Origin: Xanthobacteraceae bacterium
GTDB taxonomy: Bacteria > Pseudomonadota > Alphaproteobacteria > Rhizobiales > Xanthobacteraceae
DNA: 11,362 bases
Assembly: GCA_030043175.1 (NCBI GenBank)
Contig: JASHYD010001302.1
Span: 1-11,362, forward strand
Reading direction: 5' to 3'
Part shown: positions 1 to 7,467 of the stretch, piece by piece
Layout of the letters: every line of letters starts with the position of its first letter
Position numbering within the stretch: the stretch's first letter is position 1
Notes under the pieces: model-generated
Databases searched by the model: none
The model's input: the letters and a program-made list of their open reading frames with translations, nothing else
Told to the model about the DNA's origin: nothing
Made by a program: the position numbers and the translations under genes

Positions 1-1
1 A

Positions 2-1504
2 CTTGTCCAAACCACAGAGGCTGACGACGCAGTCCCTCCCCGCCAATCGCCCGATCCGATGGCGACACCTCCGGTCGCTGGACTGCACCTGCAGTTCGGC
101 GCCGATGCATCGTCGGAGATGGTGGTGTCCTGGCACACACTGAAACCCGTTCAAAATCCCCGCGTTTTGCTCGGGCATCTCGATGGCAAGCTCGAGCAAA
201 CGGTCGAGGCCAAGGCGACCAGCTACACCGATGCGAAGTCCGGACAGATCGTCTATGCCTATCATGCGAAGCTCGTTGGTTTGCAGGCCGACTTTAGCTA
301 TCTCTATGGTGCGGTGCATGACGGCGCCGAACCGGAGTTCGCAACCTTCCGGACCTCTCCGCGTGGCCGCGCGTCGTTCACCTTCACGAGCTTCGGCGAT
401 CAGGGAACGCCGACGCTCGGCAAGAAGTTCGTGCCGCCTGAAGGCGTGACGATCCGCAATCCCCCTTATGTGAACGACAATCTCGGCTCCCCGGCGGCCG
501 GCGATACCACCCTCGGCGTGGAGCAGCTAAAACCTCTATTTCACCTCTTCAACGGCGATCTGTGCTACGCCAATCTCGCCGAGGACCGGGTGCGGACCTG
601 GTGGGATTTCTGGGAGAACAACAGCCGCAGCGCTCGCAAGCGTCCCTGGATGCCCTCGGCCGGCAACCACGAAAACGAACTCGGCAACGGACCAATTGGG
701 TATCAGGCCTATCAGACCTATTTTTCTGTACCGGAAGCGACCGGCCAGACGGAGGTCACGCGTGGGCTTTGGTACGCCTTCACCGTTGGCTCCATGCGCG
801 TGATCAGCATCGCCAACGACGATGTCTGCTACCAGGACGCCGGCAACTCTTACGTCCGGGGCTATTCGCAAGGGGCTCAGAGGGCTTGGCTGGAAAAGGA
901 ATTGGCCGCTACCCGTAGCGATCATGATATCGACTGGGTCGTCGTGTGCATGCACCAGGTCGCGATCTCAACGGCTGACATGTTCAACGGCGCGGACCTC
1001 GGAATTCGTGAGGAATGGCTACCGCTGTTCGACAGGTATGGTGTCGACCTCGTGGTATGCGGGCATGAACATCACTACGAGCGCTCGCACCCGATCCGTG
1101 GCCGTCAATCCAACGCCACCCTGACACCCGTGCCTGCTGCGACCACAACTGACGTCATCGACACCACCAAGGGAACGGTACACCTGGTCATCGGCGGCGG
1201 TGGAACATCCGTCCCGTCGAACCAGCTGTTCTTCAACCCGCCGGCGTGTCGGGTCATCACCGCCGTCGGCGAACCGGACCCGAAGACGGGCAAGCGTCCG
1301 CCCGTCTATGTGAAGGAGCAAGCGCTTTGGTCAGCGGTGCGAAACGCCGCGCATGCCTATGGCTTTGCGGCATTCACGCTCGATCCAGGCTCAGATCGCG
1401 GCGGCACTACCTCCATCAAGGTCATCTATTACGATGTCGTGGGGCTGGACGGTCAGTTAGCGCCTTTCGAAACCTTCACGCTGCATCGCCCCCGCCGCGA
1501 CTAG
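2..1504 (+). CDS. Purple acid phosphatase-like metallophosphoesterase, 5' end outside window
   Basis: Predicted metal-dependent phosphomonoesterase or phosphodiesterase of the purple acid phosphatase family, probably exported and releasing phosphate from organic phosphates. Numbering from the ATG at 59, residues 9-100 resemble the N-terminal Ig/fibronectin-like domain of the family (LQFGADASSEMVVSWHT). The five metal-binding blocks follow in order: GDQG (D114), GDLCY (D167, Y170), GNHE (N203, H204), VCMHQ (H299) and GHEHHYER (H336, H338). This is the full ligand set of two-metal purple acid phosphatases, including the tyrosine that gives the colour. A C-terminal segment with GGGGTSVPS and YGFAAFTL is also typical. 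The frame has no stop from base 2 to the ATG at 59 and no clear ribosome site precedes that ATG, so the gene most likely begins upstream, where a signal peptide would be expected. The next gene converges on it. The family call is firm; the substrate is unknown. Confidence 0.93.
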   Translation, partial: LVQTTEADDAVPPRQSPDPMATPPVAGLHLQFGADASSEMVVSWHTLKPVQNPRVLLGHLDGKLEQTVEAKATSYTDAKSGQIVYAYHAKLVGLQADFSYLYGAVHDGAEPEFATFRTSPRGRASFTFTSFGDQGTPTLGKKFVPPEGVTIRNPPYVNDNLGSPAAGDTTLGVEQLKPLFHLFNGDLCYANLAEDRVRTWWDFWENNSRSARKRPWMPSAGNHENELGNGPIGYQAYQTYFSVPEATGQTEVTRGLWYAFTVGSMRVISIANDDVCYQDAGNSYVRGYSQGAQRAWLEKELAATRSDHDIDWVVVCMHQVAISTADMFNGADLGIREEWLPLFDRYGVDLVVCGHEHHYERSHPIRGRQSNATLTPVPAATTTDVIDTTKGTVHLVIGGGGTSVPSNQLFFNPPACRVITAVGEPDPKTGKRPPVYVKEQALWSAVRNAAHAYGFAAFTLDPGSDRGGTTSIKVIYYDVVGLDGQLAPFETFTLHRPRRD

Positions 1505-1719
1505 ACGGGTCACTCGGGTCACGTTCAGGCTGTGACGACTTCCTTTGCTTCGGTGCTTAACTCGATATGGCCCGCCTGCGAAGTCTTCATGAGTGGGTCA
1601 TGGATCTTCATCGCGCAGGGGCGGCATTACCTGCCTGAAGCGCGATACGTTTCGCGACATCGTTACTGCGCGGGTACAATTACGCCAGTGTGCTTTGTGA
1701 ACGCGGTACGATTGCAAAA

Positions 1720-1733
1720 GCAAATCGATTTGC
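1720..1733. repeat. Perfect 14-base palindrome GCAAATCGATTTGC
   Basis: The sequence GCAAATCGATTTGC is identical to its reverse complement. It lies about 215 bases past the phosphatase stop in DNA with no supported gene. It could be a binding site for a dimeric regulator, but no promoter can be assigned to it and chance is possible. Confidence 0.4.
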
Positions 1734-1829
1734 GCCGCGCGTCGGGCAGTGAACGCGTTAACACCATGTTCGATGCGCTCAATTGCTCCGCTTACGTCTT
1801 CGAGAGCGCGGGACATTTCGTTGCGTGGC

Positions 1830-1970
1830 TTAACGTGCAACGAAGAACGTGATGGTCGTCACAAGCCCTGGGGTCTGAAGCCCATCGGGAACGATGATGT
1901 AAGGAACGCCGACCGAACTGTAGCCCGACAGTGTTGCCGCCTCTTCGGAGCGAAATCCATGTCCATTCAC
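1830..1970 (-). pseudogene. Possible remnant or very small gene (46 codons)
   Basis: A - strand frame from a GTG at 1970 to a TAA at 1830 encodes 46 residues that look protein-like: GFRSEEAATLSGYSSVGVP, then YIIVPDGLQTPGLVTTITF, ending in FVAR. The end has the alternating hydrophobic pattern of a beta-strand. An in-frame stop (1974-1976) lies one codon before the GTG and no ribosome site is visible, so this resembles the C-terminal end of a longer gene lost by deletion more than an intact small gene. I do not recognise the family. The overlapping frame that starts with an ATG (1792-1995) reads as arginine-rich shadow sequence and was not preferred. Confidence 0.25.
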
Positions 1971-2173
1971 GAATTAGGTTGATGGGCTGAGCCAACGTGG
2001 GCCCTTACAGAAAGACTAGCCGCATGGTGTTCGCGGCTTTGCTGTAGCGACAAGCGATTGACGCGCTCCTATGGTTGTCGCCTGCGGACAGAGGACTTCG
2101 CGATCAGCCGACGATCCCCGCGAGGCCTGCATGGCTCTCGCGCTGCGGCTCGGCGGGTTGATCGCACATTAAG

Positions 2174-2209
2174 GACGGCTCTATCTAATGACCAGCGATG
2201 AGAGCCGTC
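2174..2209. repeat. 9-bp inverted repeat with 18-base loop
   Basis: GACGGCTCT at 2174-2182 is the exact reverse complement of AGAGCCGTC at 2201-2209. There is no T-run after either arm. It lies about 80 bases beyond the end of the propeller gene. It could stabilise a 3' end or be a protein site. Confidence 0.35.
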
Positions 2210-2241
2210 TGCTGGCCTTGTTGAGGCGGTGGGACCTAGTG

Positions 2242-2259
2242 CAACGCCGTTTTGCGTTG
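2242..2259 (-). terminator. Weak hairpin after the propeller gene
   Basis: On the - strand, CAACGC and GCGTTG form a 6-bp stem around a 6-base A-rich loop, 30 bases after the stop codon at 2290. No T-tract follows, so it is at best a factor-dependent or weak terminator. Confidence 0.25.
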
Positions 2260-2289
2260 TCGATCGTGGTGAGACAAGCCAGCCATCGG

Positions 2290-3897
2290 TCATAACCCAC
2301 TTTGACCGGCTGGTTCCTTTAAATAAAAGTAGCCGATTTTGTTGTTGACGGAGCTCGCGTACCACATGCGGCCCTGCGAATCGAGGAAGAACTCCCGCAT
2401 TGAGATTTCCGAATGCGGATAGGGATATTCCGTCACTTCGCCGCTGCGCGGATCAAGCCGCCCGAGTGTGTCCTGCTCGTGCGAAGAGTACCAGACCATG
2501 TGATTGCGATCGATCCCGATCGCGTAGGGGCTCGACTCCGGCCCCGGCAGCGGGTATTCCTTGAAGGTCTCGGTCTTGGGATCGAAGCGGCCGATCTTGC
2601 CGCCGCGGCGCTCGGTGAACCAGACGGTGCCATCGGCATCGACCTGCAAGCGCTGCGGCTTGCCCTTGGTCGGTGGATAGAATTTTGACAGCACGCCGTC
2701 CTTAGAGACCCGCGCGATCGGTCCCTCCACCACGAACGAGGTGAACCACTGATCCCCGTTCTGCCCCACCACATTGCCGTAGCTGCCGCCGAGATCGTAA
2801 TGCTCGAACCGCTCGTATTTCGGATCAAACATCGAGATCGCCGGCCCGCCGCTCGCCCAAACCCGCCCAGCCGCATCGACCCGGACCGTATGGGCGGTGG
2901 TGCGCCGCCCGTCTGGCAGCGGCGTGTTCTGATATTCCGTCACCGTCCCGGTGCTCGGATCGAGATGGGCGATGCGGCCCACTGCAAGCTCGGTGAACCA
3001 GACCGTCCCGTCGGGAGCCGGGATCACCGAATGGATGCCCGTTGCGGCAAGCTTGGGGAACGGTAGCGGAAACGGTATCTGCTCCCCGGTTGCCGGATCG
3101 AGCCGCACTACTTCGTTGCCGCGTCCGTAATAGGGAATCCAGAGCTTGCCGTCCTTGTCCTCAACCGCGCTCCACGGGCCCATGCCGTTGTCGGCCGCAA
3201 ACTCGTACTCGACGTAGACGATGTTCGTCGCGAGGGCGCTCACCGGCCGCACCAGTGACTTGTACTGCGGCAGCTCCTCCGGGGAGGCAAGCTTGGGCGA
3301 GGCCTTGCCGAACATTGTGTTGAGATAAGAGGCGAAGTCCTCGACCGCGGCATCGCTCAGGTGGCGGCCTTCGAGCATGGTATCGCTCATGTAGCGCACA
3401 CGCGTACGCCAGCCGTCTAGATCGAGCGTTTGCGTCGCCATTCGCTTCTGGAAGGAATGGCAGGACTGAAAGCAGGTGGTGAAGAAAGAGTCTTTATAGC
3501 TCAGATCGTGGTCCTTTGTCTTCGGCAGCAGCTGCCGGCCCTGATAGGTTGAGAGGTCGCTCCAGTGCACCGGCGTCTTCTGCAGCACAAAGTCGAGCGA
3601 AGCCGTCGCATCGACGGCGACAGCAAGGCTCGCGCGCGGTTCGCTCGTGTACCCGATCGCCTGGGTGCGAACCGTGTACGTCGCGCCCGGCAAATCGGTA
3701 ATGCGATAGCGCCCCTGCGCATCCGAGAGCACGTTCACGGTCATCCGGCTCTGCGGATTCTCGGCCGCCACGAAGGCACCCATGAAAGGCTTGCCATCCG
3801 GCCCGGTAACGCTACCGGTGATGGAGGCGCCGAGGGCAGCTACACTCATCAGCGCCGTCAGCGGCATCGCTACCAAGATTTCATGGGCAGTGCGCAT
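2290..3897 (-). CDS. Secreted carboxypeptidase-regulatory / cytochrome c-like / streptogramin lyase-type beta-propeller fusion
   Basis: A 535-residue exported protein. Residues 1-24 form a signal peptide (hydrophobic core, ALGA before the likely cut). Residues 25-107 are a carboxypeptidase regulatory-like Ig fold (SITGSVTGPDGKPFMGAFV, then GRYRITDLPGATYTVRTQ). Residues 110-215 resemble a small cytochrome c-like helical domain with C142-F-Q-S-C146-H147. This is a CX3CH spacing, not the usual CX2CH, and methionines M153, M170 and M174 are possible axial ligands. Residues 228-528 form a beta-propeller with virginiamycin B lyase-type repeats (DGTVWFTE, GKIGRFDPKT, LGRLDPRSG). The start is the ATG at 3897, with AGGAG seven bases upstream. 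The frame stays open to 4215, but that extension would bury the signal peptide. Vgb-type domains are common outside antibiotic resistance, so lyase activity should not be assumed. A periplasmic redox or ligand-binding role is inference. The gene stands alone between long intergenic gaps. Confidence 0.88.
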   Translation of the reverse strand: MRTAHEILVAMPLTALMSVAALGASITGSVTGPDGKPFMGAFVAAENPQSRMTVNVLSDAQGRYRITDLPGATYTVRTQAIGYTSEPRASLAVAVDATASLDFVLQKTPVHWSDLSTYQGRQLLPKTKDHDLSYKDSFFTTCFQSCHSFQKRMATQTLDLDGWRTRVRYMSDTMLEGRHLSDAAVEDFASYLNTMFGKASPKLASPEELPQYKSLVRPVSALATNIVYVEYEFAADNGMGPWSAVEDKDGKLWIPYYGRGNEVVRLDPATGEQIPFPLPFPKLAATGIHSVIPAPDGTVWFTELAVGRIAHLDPSTGTVTEYQNTPLPDGRRTTAHTVRVDAAGRVWASGGPAISMFDPKYERFEHYDLGGSYGNVVGQNGDQWFTSFVVEGPIARVSKDGVLSKFYPPTKGKPQRLQVDADGTVWFTERRGGKIGRFDPKTETFKEYPLPGPESSPYAIGIDRNHMVWYSSHEQDTLGRLDPRSGEVTEYPYPHSEISMREFFLDSQGRMWYASSVNNKIGYFYLKEPAGQSGL

Positions 3898-3904
3898 CCG
3901 AATT

Positions 3905-3909
3905 CTCCT
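3905..3909 (-). promoter_or_regulatory. Ribosome binding site of the propeller gene
   Basis: AGGAG on the - strand lies seven bases before the ATG at 3897. It fixes the start at a signal peptide and argues against the longer open frame reaching 4215. Confidence 0.75.
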
Positions 3910-4156
3910 GTGAGTGTCTGAATTTGGGCCGCTACAATCAGATCCTGGTGGAAGCGGAAATGCGCCGCCTCCATGGCACTCTCCGATTGCGCCGCACAAG
4001 GGTCGAGTCAGACGGTAACTCGCTGTTGATAGCGACGCGGATTGAAACCCTGCACTCCAAAGTACCGATGTTTCTGCTCGCCCCCCGCGAGCAGGCTGCA
4101 CTCGGCGCCCCGGAGAGGCGGATATTATGACCATGGTTGTTACGGAGGGAAAGATG

Positions 4157-4249
4157 CCAAGATTTTTCTTGGACTGATGTTTTGCAACCCGCATTGCAAA
4201 CAGCGCGTGGGGCACGCTTTGCCGTGATCCCTCGCGCCAAGAGGCGCGA
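4157..4249. repeat. Cluster of three consecutive hairpins
   Basis: Three stems follow one another. CCAAGA-TTTT-TCTTGG is a perfect 6-bp stem (4157-4172). GCGTG-GGG-CACGC is flanked by GCAAA/TTTGC with a 4-base bulge (4196-4222). TCGCGCC-AAGA-GGCGCGA is a perfect 7-bp stem (4232-4249). None is followed by a clear T-run in the - direction. They could end or process the trehalose synthase transcript, form the long leader of the propeller gene, or belong to a small RNA; the sequence does not decide. Confidence 0.35.
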
Positions 4250-4463
4250 CCCCGGCGGGCGTTGGGGATTGACCGCTCGGCGCGGCCACCGAGAAGTCTG
4301 CTGCGAGATCGCTATGCGCGAAGCGACCCGTCACTGATATCGAACTATCCGAAACGATGAGGAGCCCGACACATCAACGCTCGATGTGACCACAAGCAAA
4401 TAAGAGTCCGACCAACCGTCTTCTGAAGCCTCATCGCAAAACGCAACATCTCATTTGCGATCA

Positions 4464-6725
4464 TCATCGCACTTGGCGCAATTTCCCGAAACGACCCTGG
4501 ACGAAGGCATTCTTCGGCCTCTGCGAAGCCATCAGCATGATTTTTTGGCGCTTTCTGAGCTGTGCCGCATCCAGCAGCATCTGGCCGGCCCACCGATAAA
4601 CATTTCGGCTGCGCACCACGTCGCGCATCAGCCGCATGCGATCGCGCTGCTCCGCCTCTGACATGCCAAGAGCCTGCCCGATGGCTTCACTCACTGACCG
4701 CAGATCATAGGGATTTACGATCACCGCTTCCGACAGTTCGCGCGATGCACCGGCAAAATCGGACAGGATGAGGACACCCTGCTCGTCATCGCGGGCGGCA
4801 ACGAACTCTTTGGCAACCAGATTCATGCCGTCGTGAAGGCTGGAGACGATGCACAGGTCCGCAGCGCGAAAGAGCTCAAAAACTTCCGCAGGCTCATAAT
4901 GCTGTACAATAAGCAAAATAGGCATGTAGCCTTCGTAACCGTGCCGAGCGTTGATCTCGCCGGCAAGCCGCTCCGCTTCCTCCTGGAGATTGCGATAGGC
5001 CGCAAGCTTCCCCCGTGTCGGAGCCGCCACCTGCAGGAAGACGAAACCGCCGATCCATTCAGGGTGCCGGCAAAGAAACGTATCGACCGCGCGCAAACGG
5101 TCGAGAATGCCTTTGGTATAGTCGAACCGTTCAATGCCGACGCCCATCCGCATCGAACAGCTTAGACCCAGTCTGGCGCGAACCGAGGCGCGGCATTGGC
5201 TCACCGATTCCTGGCCAGCAAGCGCTGCTGGCGGCCATTCTATCGAGATTGGGTACGGCCGGACGAAGGTTTCATGGCCACTGACGGTGACCGAAGCCTG
5301 CTCACGATCAATTCGGCTTTCGATGAAGCGATCGACGGTGTCGATGAAATTGTTGCAATGAAATTGCGTATGGAAGCCGAGAACCGAACTTCCAAGCAGA
5401 CCCGCTATGATCTCCTCCTTCCAGGGACAGATGCCGAAGGTTTCCGCGTTGGGCCAGGGAATGTGCCAGAATGTGATGATCGTCGCTTCTGGTAAGCGTT
5501 CCCGAATCATTCTCGGTAGCAGCGCGAAATGATAGTCCTGCACCAGGACGATCGGATCGGGACGCTTCGCCTCTGCAACCACGGCCGCAGCGAATCGTGC
5601 ATTGACGGCGCGATATTCCTTCCAGTCAGTTTCTCGGAAACTCGGCCGCACAAAGACCACATGACAAAGCGGCCACAATCCCTCGTTGGCCAATCCGAAG
5701 TAGTAGCCCTCCTCCTCCTGTTCGGAGAGCCACACGCGGCGAAGCGTGTAGGACGGAGATGCCGGGGGCACGCGAATGCAATCCCTGGCATCGACAACAT
5801 CGCGGTCGGCACTGCCGCTGCCATGCGCAACCCAGGTACCACCGCAAGACCGCATCACCGGCTCGATTGCCGAGACAAGCCCGCTTGCAGGCATTTGCAG
5901 CGCTATTCCGTCCGCCGCGTGATTGTGGATATAGGGCTCGCGATTGGAAACAACGATGATTTCCGCATCAGGAAGCTGGCTTGCCAATGCGAGACGCAAC
6001 GTGTCTGGGCCCCAATCAACGTGAGTTGCATCGATTGAGCGCCGCGTCTCTGTGAGCTCTTGCAGCGCTTCGCGAATCTGGCGGCCAAAGACCAGACCGT
6101 GGTCATCATTAAAGCCGCCGTTACGTCCTGCTTTTATATCGTCGACCGCGCGTCGTATCGATTGCAACCAACGGCGAACGATGAGGAGCGCGAAAATCGA
6201 TGCAAGTGCAGCGCCGATGAGCGCAACTGCGGCAAGCGCGATGGTGATCCAGGTTCGGGCCTGAGCGCCCCGCTGCTCCGCGAAAGTCAGATCGTGCAGC
6301 AAAACAAGGTGGCCGCTCGTCTTGTCGGTCACAATCGGGAACGAACCGACAAGAAGGCTTCGCTGGTCCGATACAATCGCCGAAAAGCTGGCGCTCGTGT
6401 CGCGTGCAACATTCTCGCAGGAGAAGTTTGCCGGCATGATCTGACTGCGATAGAGGAGCACACCTTTGCGATCGCAGAAGCCTACAGCCAAGAGCCTCCC
6501 ATCGAGAGCGAGACGGCCGAACAAATTGTCGATTCGCGTGCTTGCGTCGGCAGCAAGAAGATTGGCCAGCTCATCCCGCACAGAATTGAACACAAGGGTC
6601 GACCGAAGCTCGACGTCGCGGCGCGCCCATTGCTCCACGAAGGTGCTGGTGAACGGTGCGATCGCAAAGATCGCTGCCGCCAGCATTATGAACGCAGCCA
6701 ACACATAGCGTAGTATCATAGGCAT
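4464..6725 (-). CDS. otsA: Membrane-anchored trehalose-6-phosphate synthase (GT20) with N-terminal sensor-like module
   Basis: Predicted to join UDP-glucose and glucose 6-phosphate into trehalose 6-phosphate, a step in making the osmo- and desiccation protectant trehalose. It is 753 residues, against about 460-500 for a plain OtsA. Residues 4-26 and about 159-183 are membrane helices. The roughly 130 residues between them would lie in the periplasm and resemble a small Cache/PAS-like sensor fold ([25 protein letters not shown]). A HAMP-like amphipathic helix follows to about 232. The GT20 domain (about 255-725) has the expected blocks: VVSNREPY (R262), [10 protein letters not shown] (W297), [10 protein letters not shown] (about D396), FWHIPWP (about H420), ERFDYTKGI (about R532 and K537) and [14 protein letters not shown]. 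No trehalose-phosphatase domain or otsB gene is in the window. The start is the first ATG, with GGAG seven bases upstream. I saw no general-stress (EcfG, GGAAC...CGTT) promoter just upstream. Enzyme call firm; sensing role inferred. Confidence 0.93.
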   Translation of the reverse strand: MPMILRYVLAAFIMLAAAIFAIAPFTSTFVEQWARRDVELRSTLVFNSVRDELANLLAADASTRIDNLFGRLALDGRLLAVGFCDRKGVLLYRSQIMPANFSCENVARDTSASFSAIVSDQRSLLVGSFPIVTDKTSGHLVLLHDLTFAEQRGAQARTWITIALAAVALIGAALASIFALLIVRRWLQSIRRAVDDIKAGRNGGFNDDHGLVFGRQIREALQELTETRRSIDATHVDWGPDTLRLALASQLPDAEIIVVSNREPYIHNHAADGIALQMPASGLVSAIEPVMRSCGGTWVAHGSGSADRDVVDARDCIRVPPASPSYTLRRVWLSEQEEEGYYFGLANEGLWPLCHVVFVRPSFRETDWKEYRAVNARFAAAVVAEAKRPDPIVLVQDYHFALLPRMIRERLPEATIITFWHIPWPNAETFGICPWKEEIIAGLLGSSVLGFHTQFHCNNFIDTVDRFIESRIDREQASVTVSGHETFVRPYPISIEWPPAALAGQESVSQCRASVRARLGLSCSMRMGVGIERFDYTKGILDRLRAVDTFLCRHPEWIGGFVFLQVAAPTRGKLAAYRNLQEEAERLAGEINARHGYEGYMPILLIVQHYEPAEVFELFRAADLCIVSSLHDGMNLVAKEFVAARDDEQGVLILSDFAGASRELSEAVIVNPYDLRSVSEAIGQALGMSEAEQRDRMRLMRDVVRSRNVYRWAGQMLLDAAQLRKRQKIMLMASQRPKNAFVQGRFGKLRQVR

Positions 6726-7054
6726 GCGCGATCTCCGTCGTCCGATGGGACGAAGACCGCCTCAGGTTACAGCATGTTGCGGACAGCCAGGCCTGCACAT
6801 CCGAGCCAATTTGTCGCGGCCGGATGCTATACGTCAGGTCGCAGTATTCGTCTGATTGCCCGCGAGGATCGAATTGCGGGCTGCTGCAACAGCGCCTCGG
6901 TTCAACAACCCCGCGACGACGCGTCCTCTCCTCCTACTGCGCAGGCGCGAGATCTCCGCCTTTCGCTTTGGCTGCGTCCGACCCCGGGGCAACGAACGGA
7001 CGTGCCGGATGCGGCGTGCGGGCCGCCGCATCCGTCGCCAAGTTTCGCTGCTCG
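6726..7054. other. Intergenic stretch upstream of the trehalose synthase gene
   Basis: These 329 bases lie between the DUF1236-type gene and the trehalose synthase gene, both on the - strand. GGAG at 6733-6736 is the ribosome site of the trehalose synthase gene. An 11-bp stem at 7006-7034 probably ends the DUF1236-type transcript. The rest should contain the trehalose synthase promoter, which I cannot place. The open frames here lack ribosome sites and read as low-quality arginine-rich protein. Confidence 0.6.
7006..7034 (-). terminator. Strong GC-rich hairpin after the DUF1236-type gene
   Basis: CGGATGCGGCG (7006-7016) pairs perfectly with CGCCGCATCCG (7024-7034) around a 7-base loop, 20 bases past the stop codon. 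The position fits a transcription terminator. No T-tract follows on the - strand, so it may act with Rho or only protect the 3' end. Confidence 0.5.
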
Positions 7055-7408
7055 CTACCTGGCGCTGCCGGTCGTTCCGGACGGCATGATGATGTCGGCC
7101 ACTTGCCTGTCCTTAGGATTGATCAGCAGAACTTCGTTGTTCGCCAACTTGGTGTATTCGTACTCCTTGGCCACCGAAACCTGGTTGGTGGCGCTGCTCG
7201 GTAACTGGCGCATTGACAGGGACTGAGGCAGCTTTTCGCCAAGTCTGGCTTGGAATCCTGCAGGCGCGGTTTGGCCCTTTTGACTCGCCACGCTGTTTAA
7301 AATGGTTTGCTTCTGTGCCGAGCTCAGATTGAGCTGAGCCGCTCCGGCCAGACCCATGCTCCCGACCAGCGCCGCGGCGATCGCCGTGCTATAAAGAGTT
7401 GTTCGCAT
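7055..7408 (-). CDS. Small secreted DUF1236-type protein
   Basis: A 117-residue protein of unknown function. Residues 1-24 are a signal peptide (MRTTLYSTAIAAALVGSMGL, then AGAA before the likely cut), so the mature protein is about 93 residues in the periplasm or outside. LNLSSAQKQTILNSV (about 26-40) matches the usual opening of these small rhizobial proteins. The end, NEVLLINPKDRQVADII (about 91-107), matches the DUF1236 core, in which a short beta segment is followed by [VI]DP or NP. There are no cysteines, membrane segments after the signal, or catalytic motifs. The start is supported by AGGAG eight bases upstream. The leader contains a perfect hairpin (7437-7456), and an Fnr-box-like site lies about 100 bases upstream (7508-7521). 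The gene just upstream encodes a Crp/Fnr regulator, which may control it. The family assignment is by pattern and fairly likely; no function is claimed. Confidence 0.82.
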   Translation of the reverse strand: MRTTLYSTAIAAALVGSMGLAGAAQLNLSSAQKQTILNSVASQKGQTAPAGFQARLGEKLPQSLSMRQLPSSATNQVSVAKEYEYTKLANNEVLLINPKDRQVADIIMPSGTTGSAR

Positions 7409-7416
7409 TGTATGGT

Positions 7417-7421
7417 CTCCT
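7417..7421 (-). promoter_or_regulatory. Ribosome binding site of the DUF1236-type gene
   Basis: AGGAG on the - strand lies eight bases before the ATG at 7408. It is 15 bases downstream of the leader hairpin, so the hairpin does not mask it directly. Confidence 0.7.
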
Positions 7422-7436
7422 AATTTGGCTTTACCG

Positions 7437-7456
7437 CCGGCTGCTGATGCAGCCGG
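7437..7456. repeat. Perfect 8-bp hairpin in the leader of the DUF1236-type gene
   Basis: CCGGCTGC-TGAT-GCAGCCGG forms a perfect 8-bp GC-rich stem with a 4-base loop, 28 bases upstream of the start codon. In the transcript it would be a stable 5'-leader stem. Without a T-run it is not a simple terminator. A role in mRNA stability or as a protein site is possible. Confidence 0.5.
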
Positions 7457-7467
7457 TTGGAGTCGGT

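Larger units (their letters stand above)
1505..2289. other. Long non-coding stretch between convergent genes
   Basis: These 785 bases separate the + strand phosphatase from the - strand propeller gene. No open frame here has both a good ribosome site and recognisable protein content. The stretch contains a perfect 14-base palindrome (1720-1733), a possible gene remnant on the - strand (1830-1970), a weak stem AGCCGC/GCGGCT (2018-2038), a 9-bp inverted repeat (2174-2182 with 2201-2209) and a short stem near the end of the propeller gene (2242-2259). A 36-codon + strand frame starts at 2188 (MTSDESRLLALLRRWD...) with AAGGA 12 bases upstream. I do not recognise it and do not call it a gene. Composition looks less GC-rich than the flanking genes, as expected for intergenic DNA or decayed genes. 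Confidence 0.6.
3898..4463. other. Intergenic stretch upstream of the propeller gene
   Basis: These 566 bases lie between the trehalose synthase stop and the propeller gene start, both on the - strand. I see no supported gene. The stretch should carry the propeller gene promoter, but I cannot place -35 and -10 boxes with confidence. The middle holds three hairpins in a row (4157-4249). A 6-bp stem TGCGAT/ATCGCA (4456-4471) overlaps the trehalose synthase stop codon. Confidence 0.6.

Noticed and set aside
1532..1852. 106-codon + strand frame after the phosphatase
   Set aside because: No ribosome site, no family resemblance and overlap with other equally weak frames; not enough to call a gene.
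1505..2289. Insertion sequence or transposase remnant in the long convergent spacer
   Set aside because: I saw no terminal inverted repeats with target duplication and no transposase-like translation in any frame.
2290..3897. Streptogramin resistance (virginiamycin B lyase) gene
   Set aside because: Only the propeller fold is shared; the protein is exported and fused to two other domains, so an antibiotic-lyase function is not supported.
3898..4215. Longer N-terminus for the propeller protein (start at 4215)
   Set aside because: The ATG at 3897 has AGGAG at ideal spacing and begins a signal peptide; the extension has no ribosome site and is not protein-like.
4345..4593. 82-codon - strand frame overlapping the end of the trehalose synthase gene
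   Set aside because: Most of it is an alternate frame of that gene, the rest has no recognisable content, and no ribosome site is visible.
6060..6713. 217-codon open frame on the + strand, antisense to the trehalose synthase N-terminus
   Set aside because: It is a shadow of the opposite strand with an unremarkable, charged translation and no start signal.
6726..6900. EcfG general-stress promoter (GGAAC-N16-18-CGTT) before the trehalose synthase gene
   Set aside because: I looked for GGAAC and CGTT in the right order on the - strand and did not find a pair close to the gene.
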